Positions 29,119 to 39,900 are shown, counted from the first letter of the stretch. The stretch is 64,000 bases of DNA from Rhizobiales bacterium NRL2 (GCA_001664005.1 CP016093.1:999001-1063000), one strand, 5' to 3'. Notes: generated from the letters alone by a model not told the origin. Made by a program: numbers and translations.

Positions 29119-30722
29119 GCCGGCTGCTGCAGGTCGACGATCTCTCGGTCACGTTCGGCGCCGGGCCGAAGGCGATCGAGGCGGTGCGCCACGTTTCCTT
29201 CTCCATCGACAAGGGCGAGACCCTGGCGCTGGTCGGCGAATCCGGTTCCGGCAAGTCGGTGACGGCGCTGTCTGTGATGCAGCTTCTGCCCTATCCCCAG
29301 GCCAGTCATCCGAACGGTTCCATCCGCCTGCAAGGGGAGGAACTGCTGAATGCGCCGGAGGCGCTGATGCGGACGATCCGCGGCCGGCGGGTCTCCATGA
29401 TCTTCCAGGAACCGCTTTCGGCGCTGAACCCGCTGCACACCGTCGAGAAACAGATTGCCGAGGTGCTCACCATCCATCGCGGCGTCGCCCGGAAGCAGGC
29501 GCGCGGACGGGTGATCGAACTGCTCGATCTGGTCGGCATCCGCGATCCGGAAGGCCGCCTGGCCGACTATCCGCACCAGCTTTCGGGCGGACAGCGCCAG
29601 CGCGTCATGATCGCCATGGCGCTGGCCAACGAGCCGGACCTGCTGATCGCCGACGAGCCGACCACGGCGCTGGACGTCACCATCCAGGCGCAGATCCTGG
29701 AGCTGCTGATCGACCTGCAGAAGAATCTCGGCATGGCGATCCTGTTCATCACCCACGATCTGGGCATCGTGCGCCGCATCGCCGACAAGGTCTGCGTCAT
29801 GACCGACGGGGAGATCGTCGAGCACGGACCCACCGCCCGGGTCTTCGACCACCCGGAACACGACTACACGAAGATGCTGCTGTCCGCAGAGCCGAAGGGC
29901 AAGCCGGTGCGCTCCGGCCCGACGCCCGAGACGGTGGTTGCCGCCGAGGCCCTGAAGGTCTGGTTCCCGATCCGGCGCGGCATTTTCCGGCGCACCGTCG
30001 GCCACGTGAAGGCGGTCGACGGCATCGACGTCTCGGTGCCCGCCGGCCGCACCGTCGGCGTCGTCGGCGAATCGGGCTCGGGCAAGACGACGCTCGGCCT
30101 GGCCCTGCTCCGCCTGATCCGCTCGGAGGGACCCATTGCCTTCGAGGACGAGCGCATCGACGGCTACGGCTTCTCCCAGATGCGGCCGCTCAGACGGCGG
30201 ATGCAGATCGTCTTCCAGGATCCCTTCGGTTCGCTCAGTCCGCGCCTGTCCGTCGGACAGATCATCGAGGAAGGGCTGCTGATCCACGACATGGCCGGCC
30301 CGAAGGCGGAGCGGCGCGGCGCCGTCGCCGCGGCGCTGGAGGAGGTGGGGCTGGAAGGCCACATGCAGGACCGCTATCCGCACGAGTTCTCCGGCGGCCA
30401 ACGTCAGCGCATCGCCATCGCCCGCGCCATCGCGCTGAAACCGAAGTTCATCGTCCTGGACGAACCGACCTCGGCGCTGGACATGTCTGTGCAGGCGCAG
30501 ATTGTCGATCTGCTGCGCGATTTGCAGAACCGCCACGGCCTGGCCTACATGTTCATCTCGCACGACCTGAAGGTGGTCCGGGCCATGTCGGATCACGTGA
30601 TGGTCATGAAAGACGGCAAGGTCGTGGAGGAAGGCGGCGTGGACCGGATATTCGACGATCCGCAGACCGACTACACGAAACAGCTCATCACCGCCGCGTT
30701 CGAGAACAGGTCGATGAAATGA
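29115..30722 (+). CDS. yejF: ABC importer double ATPase, YejF-like
   Basis: A 535-residue fusion of two nucleotide-binding domains. The first has Walker A GESGSGKS, signature [12 protein letters not shown] and Walker [14 protein letters not shown]; the second has [20 protein letters not shown] and [12 protein letters not shown]. Each carries the C-terminal oligopeptide-ATPase extension. Both ATP sites look competent. The start ATG 29115 overlaps the yejE stop. Its own stop overlaps the next start (ATGA), linking a metabolic enzyme to the transporter. Confidence 0.96.
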   Translation: MSRLLQVDDLSVTFGAGPKAIEAVRHVSFSIDKGETLALVGESGSGKSVTALSVMQLLPYPQASHPNGSIRLQGEELLNAPEALMRTIRGRRVSMIFQEPLSALNPLHTVEKQIAEVLTIHRGVARKQARGRVIELLDLVGIRDPEGRLADYPHQLSGGQRQRVMIAMALANEPDLLIADEPTTALDVTIQAQILELLIDLQKNLGMAILFITHDLGIVRRIADKVCVMTDGEIVEHGPTARVFDHPEHDYTKMLLSAEPKGKPVRSGPTPETVVAAEALKVWFPIRRGIFRRTVGHVKAVDGIDVSVPAGRTVGVVGESGSGKTTLGLALLRLIRSEGPIAFEDERIDGYGFSQMRPLRRRMQIVFQDPFGSLSPRLSVGQIIEEGLLIHDMAGPKAERRGAVAAALEEVGLEGHMQDRYPHEFSGGQRQRIAIARAIALKPKFIVLDEPTSALDMSVQAQIVDLLRDLQNRHGLAYMFISHDLKVVRAMSDHVMVMKDGKVVEEGGVDRIFDDPQTDYTKQLITAAFENRSMK

Positions 30723-31651
30723 CGGTGCTGCTGTTCGCCTCCCACGCCGACCGGGACGACTGGTGGCGGGAAACCCTGCTGGCGGAGATGCCGGACCTGG
30801 ACTTCCGCACCTGGCCAGAGACGGGGGATGTCGCCGAGGTCGAATACGCGCTGGTCTGGAAGCCGGAGACCGGCCTGCTGGCCGGGCTGCCCAACCTGCG
30901 CGCCATCTTCTCCCTTGGGGCGGGCGTGGATCACATCTTCGCCGATACGCAACTGCCCGAGGGCGTGCCGATCTGCCGGGTGGTGAACCCCAACATGGCG
31001 CTGCGCATGCGCGAATGGGTGGTCATGCACGTGCTGATGCACCATCGCCGTCACCGCGAATACGACCGGCTGCAGAAGGCGCATGAATGGCGCGAACTGC
31101 CACAGCCGCACGCCGGCGAGCGCAGGGTGGGCGTCATGGGCCTGGGCGAACTGGGCGGCGACGCCGCGAAACACCTGGGTCTGCTGGGCTTCGATGTCGC
31201 CGGGTGGTCCAGGACGCCGAAGGCCATCGATGGCGTCACCGGCTTCCACGGCGGCGTCGGGCTGAAGGATTTCCTGGCGCGGACCGAGATCCTGGTCTGC
31301 CTGCTGCCGTTGACCCCGGCGACCGAAGGCATCGTCGATGCGGCGCTGCTGTCCGGCCTGCCCCGGGGCGCGACCTTCATCAACGCCGGCCGCGGCGGCC
31401 ACGTGGTCGAGGAAGACCTGCTGGCGGCTCTCGATTCGGGGCAGATCGGCGAGGCCACGCTGGACGTCTTCCGCACCGAGCCCCTGCCGGCCGGCAGCCC
31501 TTTCTGGGATCATCCCCGGGTCACGGTGACGCCGCATATCGCCGCCTTCTCCGATCCCCGCGCCCTGGTCGATCAGGTGATCGGGAACATCCGCCGCGAC
31601 CGGGCCGGCGAACCGCTCCTCAACACCGTGGACCCCAAGCGGGGTTATTGA
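30719..31651 (+). CDS. ghrA: D-2-hydroxyacid dehydrogenase, GhrA-like
   Basis: A 310-residue NAD(P)H-dependent reductase of the glyoxylate/hydroxypyruvate reductase A type. Visible are LRAIFSLGAGVDHIFAD, the nucleotide-binding GVMGLGELGGDAAKHLG, FINAGRGGHVVEEDLL with the catalytic Arg, TLDVFRTEPLP with the Glu, and VTVTPHIAAFSDP with the catalytic His. It overlaps yejF by four bases, so translation is coupled to the peptide importer. A link between imported material and 2-keto acid reduction is possible but not shown. Confidence 0.9.
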   Translation: MTVLLFASHADRDDWWRETLLAEMPDLDFRTWPETGDVAEVEYALVWKPETGLLAGLPNLRAIFSLGAGVDHIFADTQLPEGVPICRVVNPNMALRMREWVVMHVLMHHRRHREYDRLQKAHEWRELPQPHAGERRVGVMGLGELGGDAAKHLGLLGFDVAGWSRTPKAIDGVTGFHGGVGLKDFLARTEILVCLLPLTPATEGIVDAALLSGLPRGATFINAGRGGHVVEEDLLAALDSGQIGEATLDVFRTEPLPAGSPFWDHPRVTVTPHIAAFSDPRALVDQVIGNIRRDRAGEPLLNTVDPKRGY

Positions 31652-31871
31652 AGCAGGCAGACCGGCGCGCGAGGGATGGCATGGCTGCTCGTGCGCCTTC
31701 TGAATGGTGGAGACGGCGGGCTGCCCGACCCGGCGAATCCCCGGCCCGTCCGCGAACGGATCGGCGTCGATACTTCTGCGGGCCCACGCATCCACCTCAT
31801 GCGCAATGACCGGTGTTCTCGCGGCCCGCGATCAATAGACTGGCGGCGACCACGGACAGGGGAGGCATTTC

Positions 31872-32615
31872 ATGGCTTTGAGACTGGAAGGGCGCGCGGC
31901 GATCGTGACCGGGGCGGCGAGCGGCATCGGACAGGCGACGGCGGATCTCTTCGCCCGCGAGGGCGCGATGGTGCTGGCCGTCGACCGGCCGGGCACGGAC
32001 CTCGCCGCGAAGCACGGGCATTCCTACGTCACGGCGATGGAGCAGGATATCACCGAGCCGGAGGCGGCGGAGAAGATCGTGGACGCCGCCGTCGGCAAGT
32101 TCGGCCGGCTCGATATCCTCTACAACAATGCGGGCGTCAGCCGGAACGCGCTGGGCGAGCACATGACCGACGGCGAGTGGGACATCACGATCTCGGTCAA
32201 CCTCACCTCGGCCTTCAAGCTCGCCCGCGCGGCGATTCCGCACCTGAAGGACAGCCCCGCCGGCCGCATCATCTCGACGGCCTCGGTAATGGCGCGCATG
32301 ACCGACTACGGACTCACCGCCTACTGCGCCTCCAAGGCCGGGGTCGCGGGCATGACGCGGACCCTGGCGCTGGAACTCGGCAAGTTCGGCATCACCGTGA
32401 ACTGCATCGAGCCGGGCGCAATCCAGACCGGCATGACGGCTCAGAGTTTCGCCAACGAGGACATCGCGGCCATCTGGGCGAAGAAGGCGGCGCTCCGGCG
32501 GCTGGGCGATCCTCTCGACATCGCCCGCGCGGCGCTGTTCCTGGCGTCCGACGACGCCGGCTTCGTCTCCGGCCACAGCCTGACCGTCGACGGCGGCCTG
32601 ACGCTCAGGACGTGA
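31872..32615 (+). CDS. SDR-family NAD(P)-dependent oxidoreductase
   Basis: A 247-residue classical short-chain dehydrogenase. The cofactor motif TGAASGIG (TGxxxGxG), NNAG at the fold's fourth strand, catalytic Ser in STASVMA and Tyr-x3-Lys in YCASKAG are all present. DGGLTLRT closes the chain as usual. The ribosome site GGGGAGG is nine bases from the start. FabG-like members reduce many substrates, so no specific reaction is claimed. A 220-bp gap upstream holds nothing I recognise. Confidence 0.92.
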   Translation: MALRLEGRAAIVTGAASGIGQATADLFAREGAMVLAVDRPGTDLAAKHGHSYVTAMEQDITEPEAAEKIVDAAVGKFGRLDILYNNAGVSRNALGEHMTDGEWDITISVNLTSAFKLARAAIPHLKDSPAGRIISTASVMARMTDYGLTAYCASKAGVAGMTRTLALELGKFGITVNCIEPGAIQTGMTAQSFANEDIAAIWAKKAALRRLGDPLDIARAALFLASDDAGFVSGHSLTVDGGLTLRT

Positions 32616-32646
32616 GGCGGAGCGGCGGACATCCGGCCGCGGCGGA

Positions 32647-34176
32647 ATGAGCGTGGCCGACGGTCAGACGGCGCCGGCGCAGGTCATGACCCGCTTCGAG
32701 CGCGGGTGCCTGATCTTCACGCTGACCATGTCGACCATGCTCTACGCGATGACGGTGACCATCGCCAATGTCGCCCTGCCCAAGATGCAGGGGGCGTTCG
32801 GCGCGACCACCGACCAGATCGCGTGGGTCGTGACCTTCAACCTGGTGGCCACCGCCGTGGTCACGCCGATGACCGGCTGGCTGATCGCCAGGCTGGGCCA
32901 GCGCCGCGTGATGCTGATCTCGGCGCTGGGTTTCACCGGCGCCACGCTGGCCTGCGGCATGGCCAACTCGCTGCCCGAGATCGTCTTCTACCGCGTGCTG
33001 CAGGGCATGTTCGGCGCGCCCATGGTGCCGGGCAGCCAGTCCATCGTGCTGCAGGCCTTCCCGCGGGAGAAACACGCCTCGACGATGGCGGTCTTCGGCG
33101 TCGGCGTCGTTCTCGGCCCCATCATCGCGCCGACGCTCGGCGGCTACCTGTCGGAGACCTATGGCTGGCGCTGGGTCTTCTTCATGGTCGTACCCTGTGC
33201 CCTCGTCGCCATCGTCGGCATCCTGATGTTCGTGCGGGACCTCGACATTCCGGGCAAGGCGCGCCTCGACTGGACGGGTTTTCTCGCGCTCAGCGTGGCG
33301 GTGGCCGCGACCCAGCTGATGCTGGACAGGGGCGAGCGGGCCGACTGGTTCGAAAGCCCGGAGATCATCATCGAGGCCTGCATCGCTGCCCTCGCCTTCT
33401 GGATCTTCGTCAGCCACAGCCTGACGTCTTCGAAGAAGACCTTCCTTGACTTCCAGATGCTGAAGGACCGCAATTTCGCCTTCGGGATGTTCTTCATCCT
33501 GATCTTCGGCATGCTCAACTTCACGCCGATGGTGCTGTTCCCGCCCATGCTGCAGCAGCTGCGCGACTTTCCGGAGGGCGCCATCGGCTGGCTGCTGGCG
33601 ACCCGCGGCCTCGGCACGCTGGTCGGATTCATCATCATGATCTGGGCCTCGCGGCTCGATCCGCGCTTCTGGATGACCGTCGGCTTCGGACTTCAGGGCA
33701 TCGCCGGGCTCTACATCGCCAGCTTCGACATCAACCTGACCAGCTGGGACGTCGCCTGGACCAGCGCCATGCAGGGCCTGGGCGTCGGGCTCTGCTGGGT
33801 GCCGGTCACCCAGGTCGCGTTCGCCACGCTGGGCCCCGAGAAGGCCGGCGAGGGCAGCTCGGTGTTTCATCTGATCCGCAATTTCGGCTCCAGCTTCTTC
33901 ATCTCGGTCAGTGTTGCCGTGGTCATACGGACGTCGAAGTACAACTATTCGAACATGGCCGAGGAGATCTCGCCGATGAACGACGTGCTGCGCTATCCAT
34001 CCGTGATCGGCGGCTGGAACCTCGACAGCGAAAGCGGCCTCGCCGCGATGGCCGGTGAGATCACGCGGCAGTCGCTGATGGTCGGCTACATCAATGCCTT
34101 CTACCTGTTCGCCATCATCTCGCTGGCGACGATACCGTTCTTCTGGATGGTCAAGTGGCAGGGGCACGCGAAATGA
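32647..34176 (+). CDS. MFS drug/metabolite efflux pump, DHA2 (EmrB/QacA) family
   Basis: A 509-residue inner-membrane protein with about fourteen predicted helices. DHA2 landmarks are ANVALPKMQGAFG in TM1, WVVTFNLVATAVVTPMTGWL, LIARLGQRRVM (motif A) and GVVLGPIIAPTLGG (motif C, antiporter). It should export small molecules in exchange for protons. An EmrA-like periplasmic adaptor is not adjacent. The stop overlaps the following DMT-transporter start (ATGA), suggesting one unit with it. Confidence 0.92.
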   Translation: MSVADGQTAPAQVMTRFERGCLIFTLTMSTMLYAMTVTIANVALPKMQGAFGATTDQIAWVVTFNLVATAVVTPMTGWLIARLGQRRVMLISALGFTGATLACGMANSLPEIVFYRVLQGMFGAPMVPGSQSIVLQAFPREKHASTMAVFGVGVVLGPIIAPTLGGYLSETYGWRWVFFMVVPCALVAIVGILMFVRDLDIPGKARLDWTGFLALSVAVAATQLMLDRGERADWFESPEIIIEACIAALAFWIFVSHSLTSSKKTFLDFQMLKDRNFAFGMFFILIFGMLNFTPMVLFPPMLQQLRDFPEGAIGWLLATRGLGTLVGFIIMIWASRLDPRFWMTVGFGLQGIAGLYIASFDINLTSWDVAWTSAMQGLGVGLCWVPVTQVAFATLGPEKAGEGSSVFHLIRNFGSSFFISVSVAVVIRTSKYNYSNMAEEISPMNDVLRYPSVIGGWNLDSESGLAAMAGEITRQSLMVGYINAFYLFAIISLATIPFFWMVKWQGHAK

Positions 34177-35036
34177 CCGAGCGCCAGAAAGGACTGCTGA
34201 TCATGGTCGCCGGCGTCATGGCGCTCAGCCCCGACGCGCTGTTCATCAAGATGTCCGGACTGCCGGCCCTGCCCATGATCTTCTGGCGGGGCCTGTTCGT
34301 CGGCCTGATGCTGACCGTCGGCATGGCGCTCTGGTGGCGCGGCGCATTCCCCGCCCGGGTCCGGGCCATCGGCTGGCCTGGCATCCTGATCGCGGTGCTC
34401 TACGGCATCACCAACAACTGTTTCGTCGCCGCCAACACGCATACCGCGGCGGCGAACGTGCTGGTGATCATCGCCACCACGCCGCTGATCTCATCGATCG
34501 CCGGCTGGATCTTCCTGCGCGAGCGCGTCGCGCCGCGGACCTGGATCGCTTCCGTTTTCGCCCTGTCCGGCGTCGCCATGGTGGCGGGCGAGCAGATTTC
34601 GCTGAACGCCGGTCTGGGCGAACTCTTCGCGCTGATCTGCGTCATCGGCATTTCGCTGACCTTCGTGGTGATCCGCAGTTCGCGCGACGTCAACATGATG
34701 CCGGCCACGACGCTGGGGCTCTACATCACGGCCACGCCCGCAGCCTTCTTCGTGCAGATGCCGGCGACGGAGGTGGCCTGGTTCGCGGTGCTGGCTGGCG
34801 GCCTCGTGTTCATTCCGCTGGCCTATATCGGCATGACCATCGGGCCGCGCTATCTGCCGCCGGGCGAGGTCGGACTGATCCTGCTGCTGGAGACCGTCTT
34901 CGGCTCGCTCTGGGTCTGGCTGATCCTGGACGAGGCGCCCACACAGCTCGGATTCATCGGCGGTCTCGTCATCCTCGCGACGCTGCTCGGCCATACGCTG
35001 GTCGGGCTGAAACGCGAGCGCCGCGCCGCGGCCTGA
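34173..35036 (+). CDS. EamA-family (DMT) transporter
   Basis: A 287-residue membrane protein with ten predicted helices arranged as two EamA repeats (about 10-140 and 150-280). Typical segments are SPDALFIKMSGLPALPMIFWRG, near TM1-2, and PPGEVGLILLLETVFGSLWVW in the second repeat. Members export amino acids, nucleosides or other metabolites. I took ATG 34173, with AGGGG upstream and ATGA overlap, over a GTG at 34155. Substrate unknown. Confidence 0.92.
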   Translation: MTERQKGLLIMVAGVMALSPDALFIKMSGLPALPMIFWRGLFVGLMLTVGMALWWRGAFPARVRAIGWPGILIAVLYGITNNCFVAANTHTAAANVLVIIATTPLISSIAGWIFLRERVAPRTWIASVFALSGVAMVAGEQISLNAGLGELFALICVIGISLTFVVIRSSRDVNMMPATTLGLYITATPAAFFVQMPATEVAWFAVLAGGLVFIPLAYIGMTIGPRYLPPGEVGLILLLETVFGSLWVWLILDEAPTQLGFIGGLVILATLLGHTLVGLKRERRAAA

Positions 35037-35127
35037 GGCCGGCCGCTCAAGCGATCGTGCGCTCGCAGCGGCGCGGCCCCGAACCAATATGGTCCCGCAG
35101 GCAACCATGGAAGGGAATGCGCGGATC

Positions 35128-36036
35128 ATGAGGATCAGCCGCAGACGGATGCTTCTCGGCGCGCTGGGCGCCGCCGTCCTGCCCGTTCCGGCCATCGGAC
35201 AGACCGCGCCCGGGGAGACGCGCCGCGTCCCCTCGACCGGCGAGACGGTGCCGGCGGTGGGCCTGGGCACCTGGATCACCTTCAACGTCGGCCGCGATTC
35301 GCGCCTGCTGGAACAGTGCGCCGCCGTCATGGGCGCCTTCTTCGGCGAGGGCGGCGGCATGATCGATTCCTCGCCGATGTACGGCTCCTCACAGGATACC
35401 GTCGGTCATGGTCTGGAGAAGCTCGGCTTTCCCGAAACGCTCCTCTCCGCCGAGAAGGTCTGGACCTCATCGCCGGACGAGGGGCCGGAACAGATCGCCG
35501 AATCCCGCGCCGAGTGGCGGATCGACGGCTTCGATGTCATGCAGGTGCACAACCTGCTGGCCTGGCAGGGGCACCTGGAGCGCCTGTTCGCCATGAAGGC
35601 GGCGGGGCGCATCCGCTACGTGGGGATCACCACCTCCCACGGCCGGCGCCACGACCTGCTGGAGCGAATCATGCGGGAGCGTCCGATCGATTTCGTGCAG
35701 CTCAGCTACAATGTCGCCGACACGGAGCCGGAGGACCGCATCCTGCCGCTGGCGCGCGAGAAGGGGATCGGCGTCATCGTCAACCGGCCCTTCCGGCGCG
35801 GCGCGCTGATCCGCCGGCTGGAGGGCGAGCCGCTGCCGGCCGTTGCCCGGGATCTCGGTGCGGACGCCTGGCCGGAAGTCATCGTGAAGTACATCCTCTC
35901 CCATCCGGCGGTGACCGTGACGATCCCGGCGACCACCCGCGTCGACCATGTCCGCCAGAACAAGCGAGCGGCCCGGGGCGTCCTGCCCGACGAGCGCCAG
36001 CGGCGCGCGATCGTGCAGCATTTCCGGGATCTCTGA
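35128..36036 (+). CDS. Tat-exported aldo/keto reductase
   Basis: A 302-residue aldo/keto reductase-like protein with an N-terminal SRRRMLLGALGAAVLPVPA twin-arginine signal and probable cleavage near AIG. The catalytic tetrad is complete: Asp80 (MIDSS), Tyr85 (SPMYG), Lys110 (SAEKVW) and His141 (VMQVHN). Export by Tat would allow a folded protein carrying its nicotinamide cofactor, but most family members are cytosolic, so periplasmic catalysis is unproven. ATG 35128 is preceded by GGAAGGGAA; in-frame ATGs at 35089 and 35107 would bury the signal. It overlaps the downstream membrane gene by one base. Confidence 0.88.
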   Translation: MRISRRRMLLGALGAAVLPVPAIGQTAPGETRRVPSTGETVPAVGLGTWITFNVGRDSRLLEQCAAVMGAFFGEGGGMIDSSPMYGSSQDTVGHGLEKLGFPETLLSAEKVWTSSPDEGPEQIAESRAEWRIDGFDVMQVHNLLAWQGHLERLFAMKAAGRIRYVGITTSHGRRHDLLERIMRERPIDFVQLSYNVADTEPEDRILPLAREKGIGVIVNRPFRRGALIRRLEGEPLPAVARDLGADAWPEVIVKYILSHPAVTVTIPATTRVDHVRQNKRAARGVLPDERQRRAIVQHFRDL

Positions 36037-36692
36037 TGGCGGACTGGTCCACCTACAGCCTGCGCGATTTCCTGATGTTCTCGGCCGAGGTCTACTGGCG
36101 GCTGTTCGAACTGGCGAACCGGGCGCTCTGGCCTCTGCCCGCGGTCACGCTGGCGCTCGGCCTCGCCGCGATCGTTCTGCTGCTGTGGTCGGGGCCCCGG
36201 CGGCGCGCGCTTGTCCTGGCGGCGGCCGCCGCCGCCTGGCTCTGGGTGGGGTGGCGGTTCGTCTGGCTGAGCTATGCCCCGATCAAATGGGCCATGGAAT
36301 ATGTCGCGCCGCTCTTCGCGCTGCAGGGCCTGTTGCTCGCCGCCGCAGCGCTCAGGCCCTGGCGCAGGGAATGCCGGGGCGGGGGCGCCGTGCTCGGCCA
36401 CGGGCTGCTGGTCTACGCCGTGGCGCTGCATCCCCTGACGGCCGTCATCGCCGGGCGGCCGATCGCGGGCGCGGAGATTGTCGGCATTGCGCCCGATCCG
36501 ACGGCCATGGCGACCCTCGGCGTCGTCGTCCTCGTCGCCCCGCTGCGCTGGGCGGTGCTGCTCGTACCGTTGCCCCTGCTGTGGTGCGCCGGCAGCGCGC
36601 TCACGCTCTACACGATGGGCAATGCCTGGCAGGCGGCGATCCCGGCGGCGGCCGCGATTCTGGGACTCCTGGCGCTGGCTCTCAGGCGGTAG
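36036..36692 (+). CDS. Multi-pass membrane protein, DUF6064-like
   Basis: A 218-residue hydrophobic protein with about seven predicted helices. The N-terminal RDFLMFSAEVYWRLFELANR and WVGWRFVWLSYAPIKWAMEY resemble the uncharacterised DUF6064 family. The start overlaps the reductase stop (TGATG), so translation is coupled. No catalytic or transport motif is visible. The neighbouring exported reductase suggests a membrane partner, but that is inference. Confidence 0.78.
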   Translation: MADWSTYSLRDFLMFSAEVYWRLFELANRALWPLPAVTLALGLAAIVLLLWSGPRRRALVLAAAAAAWLWVGWRFVWLSYAPIKWAMEYVAPLFALQGLLLAAAALRPWRRECRGGGAVLGHGLLVYAVALHPLTAVIAGRPIAGAEIVGIAPDPTAMATLGVVVLVAPLRWAVLLVPLPLLWCAGSALTLYTMGNAWQAAIPAAAAILGLLALALRR

Positions 36693-36772
36693 GGCCTTCG
36701 AGCCGGCAGCCCGTATGATCTAACGCTTGAAAGCACCCGGATGCCCAGATTTCCGCGTTGTCGGGATGTCAT

Positions 36773-36788
36773 ACACCATATCTAGCTT
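36773..36788. promoter_or_regulatory. Candidate NrdR box 1 upstream of nrdJ
   Basis: ACACCATATCTAGCTT agrees with 12 of 16 positions of the NrdR consensus ACACWATATATWGTGT. It starts 44 bp upstream of box 2, about four helical turns, the kind of spacing seen for paired NrdR boxes at ribonucleotide reductase promoters. Confidence 0.6.
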
Positions 36789-36795
36789 TTTCCTG

Positions 36796-36832
36796 TTGAC
36801 GGTGAGTCTGCGCTTCTCCCAATATGTAGTGG
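36796..36832 (+). promoter_or_regulatory. Candidate nrdJ promoter with NrdR box 2
   Basis: TTGACG (36796-36801) is a good -35 box; the -10 region would fall at about 36820-36825 (CAATAT), inside box 2 (36817-36832, TCCCAATATGTAGTGG, 12 of 16 consensus positions). A repressor on this box would block polymerase directly. The start codon is about 95 bp further down. Confidence 0.55.
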
Positions 36833-36925
36833 TCGAATTGACCCTCGGCACACCAGAGCTGGGGGCGGCGGCAGGGCAAATCAGGGAAATTCCGGGCCGA
36901 AGCGGGCACCAGAAGGGGGAGCATC

Positions 36926-39900
36926 ATGCGTATCGAGCGTCGATTCACGACCGAGGGCGCGTCGCCTTACGACGCCATCGAATTCCGGACGACGACCAGC
37001 GAAATCCGCAATCCGGATGGCTCGATCGTCTTCAGGCTCGATGAGCTCCAGGTGCCGCGGCAGTTCTCCCAGGTGGCCGCCGACATCCTGGCCCAGAAAT
37101 ACTTCCGCAGGGCCGGTGTGCCCGCGAAGACCGTGCCGGTTGCCGAGGACGACGTGCCGCTGTGGCTGCAGCGCCGCGCCCCCGACGAGGACGGCATGGC
37201 GAAACTGTCGAAGAACCGCCGTTTCGGCGGGGAGACCGACGCGCGCCAGGTCTTCGACCGTCTCGCCGGCGCCTGGACCTATTGGGGCTGGAAGGGCGGC
37301 TATTTCGACGCCGAGGCCGACGCCCAGGCCTATTACGACGAGATGCGCTACATGCTGGCCCGGCAGATGGCGGCTCCCAATTCGCCCCAGTGGTTCAACA
37401 CCGGCCTGCACTGGGCCTATGGCATCGACGGCCCCGCCCAGGGCCATTACTACGTCGACTTCCAGACCGGCGAGCTCACCCAGTCCCGCAGCGCCTACGA
37501 ACACCCGCAGCCCCACGCCTGCTTCATCCAGTCGATCTCCGACGATCTGGTGAACGAGGGCGGCATCATGGACCTCTGGGTCCGTGAAGCGCGCCTGTTC
37601 AAGTACGGCTCCGGCACCGGCACCAATTTCTCGTCCGTCCGCGCCGCCAACGAGCCCCTGTCGGGCGGCGGCAAGTCCTCGGGCCTGATGAGCTTCCTCA
37701 AGATCGGCGACCGCGCCGCCGGCGCCATCAAGTCCGGCGGCACCACCCGCCGCGCCGCCAAGATGGTCACCGTCGACCTCGATCATCCCGACATCGAGGA
37801 ATACGTGATGTGGAAGGCGGTCGAGGAGCAGAAGGTGGCCGCGCTGGTCTCCGGCTCGACGCTCGCCAACAAGCACCTCAACCTGATCATCGCCGCGTGC
37901 TGGAACGACGCATTCGGGCCCGACGACAAGCGCCGCCTCGATCCCAAGGAGAATGCGGCGCTGAAATCCGAGATCATCGCCGCCCGCAAGGCCGTGATCC
38001 CGGAGAACTACATTCAGCGCGTCATCCAGTTCGCCGGTCAGGGTTACCGCGAGATCGACTTCCCGGTCTACAACAAGGACTGGGACTCGGAGGCCTATCT
38101 GACGGTCTCCGGCCAGAATTCCAACAATTCCGTGCGCGTCCCCAACGCCTTCCTCAACGCGGTCCAGCAGAAGGGCGACTGGAAGCTGAAATACCGCACG
38201 GTGGACGAGGTCGCGCGCACGCTGCCGGCCGAGGAGCTGTGGGAGAAGGTCTGCTACGCGGCCTGGGCCTCGGCCGATCCGGGCGTCCAGTACGACACCA
38301 CGATCAACGAGTGGCACACCTGCCCCAATGACGGGCGGATCAACGCCTCCAATCCGTGCTCGGAGTACATGTTCCTCGACGACACGGCCTGCAATCTGGC
38401 GTCGCTCAACCTGATGCAGTTCCGCGACGCCGAGGGCCGGTTCGATATCGCCGCCTTCGAGCACGCCGTCCGTCTCTGGACCGTGACCCTGGAAATCTCG
38501 GTGCTGATGGCGCAGTTCCCGTCGAAGGAAATCGCGGAGCTGAGCTACAAGTACCGGACCCTGGGCCTGGGCTACGCCAATATCGGCGGGCTGCTGATGT
38601 CGATGGGTCTGGCCTACGATTCCGACGAGGGCCGGGCGATCTGCGCCGCGATCACCGCGCTGATGACCGGCGAATCCTACGCCACCTCCGCCGAGATGTC
38701 GGGCGAACTGGGCGCGTTCCCGGGCTTCGCCAACAATGCGGATGCGATGATGCGGGTGATCCGCAATCACCGCCGCGCCGCCCATGGCGAAACCGACGGC
38801 TACGAGGATCTGGCCATCGCGCCGGTGCCGCTGGAAGCGGCGGACTGCCCCGAACAGGATCTGGTCGAGGCGGCGCGCCGGGCCTGGGACCGGGCGCTGG
38901 ATCTGGGCAAGATCAACGGCTTCCGCAATGCCCAGGCGACCGTGATCGCGCCGACCGGCACCATCGGTCTGGTGATGGACTGCGACACCACCGGCATCGA
39001 GCCCGACTTCGCCACGGTGAAGTTCAAGAAGCTCGCCGGCGGCGGCTATTTCAAAATCATCAACCGCACCGTGCCGGCGGCGCTAGCGAAGCTGGGCTAC
39101 AGCCAGTCCGAGTGCGAGGACATCATCAACTACGCCGTCGGCCACGGCACCCTGGACGGATCGCCGGGCGTGAACTTCGAAAGCCTGATGCAGAAGGGCT
39201 TCAACGAGGCGGTGCTCGAGCGCATCGAGGAGGGGCTGCAGAGCGCCTTCGACATCCGCTTCGCGTTCAACAAGTACACCATCGGCGAGGATTTCTGCCT
39301 GCGCGTGCTGGGCTTCGAGCCCGAACAGCTCGACGACTTCAGCTTCGACGTGCTCTCGGCGCTGGGCTTCTCCAAGGCCGACATCGAGGCCGCCAACACC
39401 TATGTCTGCGGGGCGATGACGATGGAGGGCGCGCCGCATCTGAAGGATGAGCATCTGCCCGTCTTCGACTGCGCCAATCCCTGTGGCCGCATCGGCAAGC
39501 GCTACCTTTCGGCGGAGAGCCACATCCGGATGATGGCGGCGGCCCAGCCGTTCATCTCCGGGGCCATCTCCAAGACCATCAACATGCCGAACTCGGCGAC
39601 GGTGGAGAACTGCAAGCAAGCCTACATGCTGTCCTGGCGGCTGGGCCTGAAGGCGAACGCCCTCTACCGCGACGGCTCCAAGCTCTCCCAGCCGCTCAGC
39701 GCGATCGCGCTCGAGGAGGACGGCGAGAGCCTGGAAGAAACCCTGGCGGACGCGCCGCTGGCGGAGAAGGCCCACGTGGTGGCCGAGCGCATCGTCGAGA
39801 AGGTGCTGGTGCACGAACGCCGGCGTCTGCCCGGCCGGCGCAAGGGCTACACCCAGAAGGCGCTGGTCGGCGGCCACAAGGTCTACCTGCGCACCGGCGA

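Noticed and set aside
36693-36925. Cobalamin riboswitch in front of the B12-dependent reductase
   Set aside because: I found no B12-box-like sequence or suitable fold; the region is better explained by a promoter with NrdR boxes.
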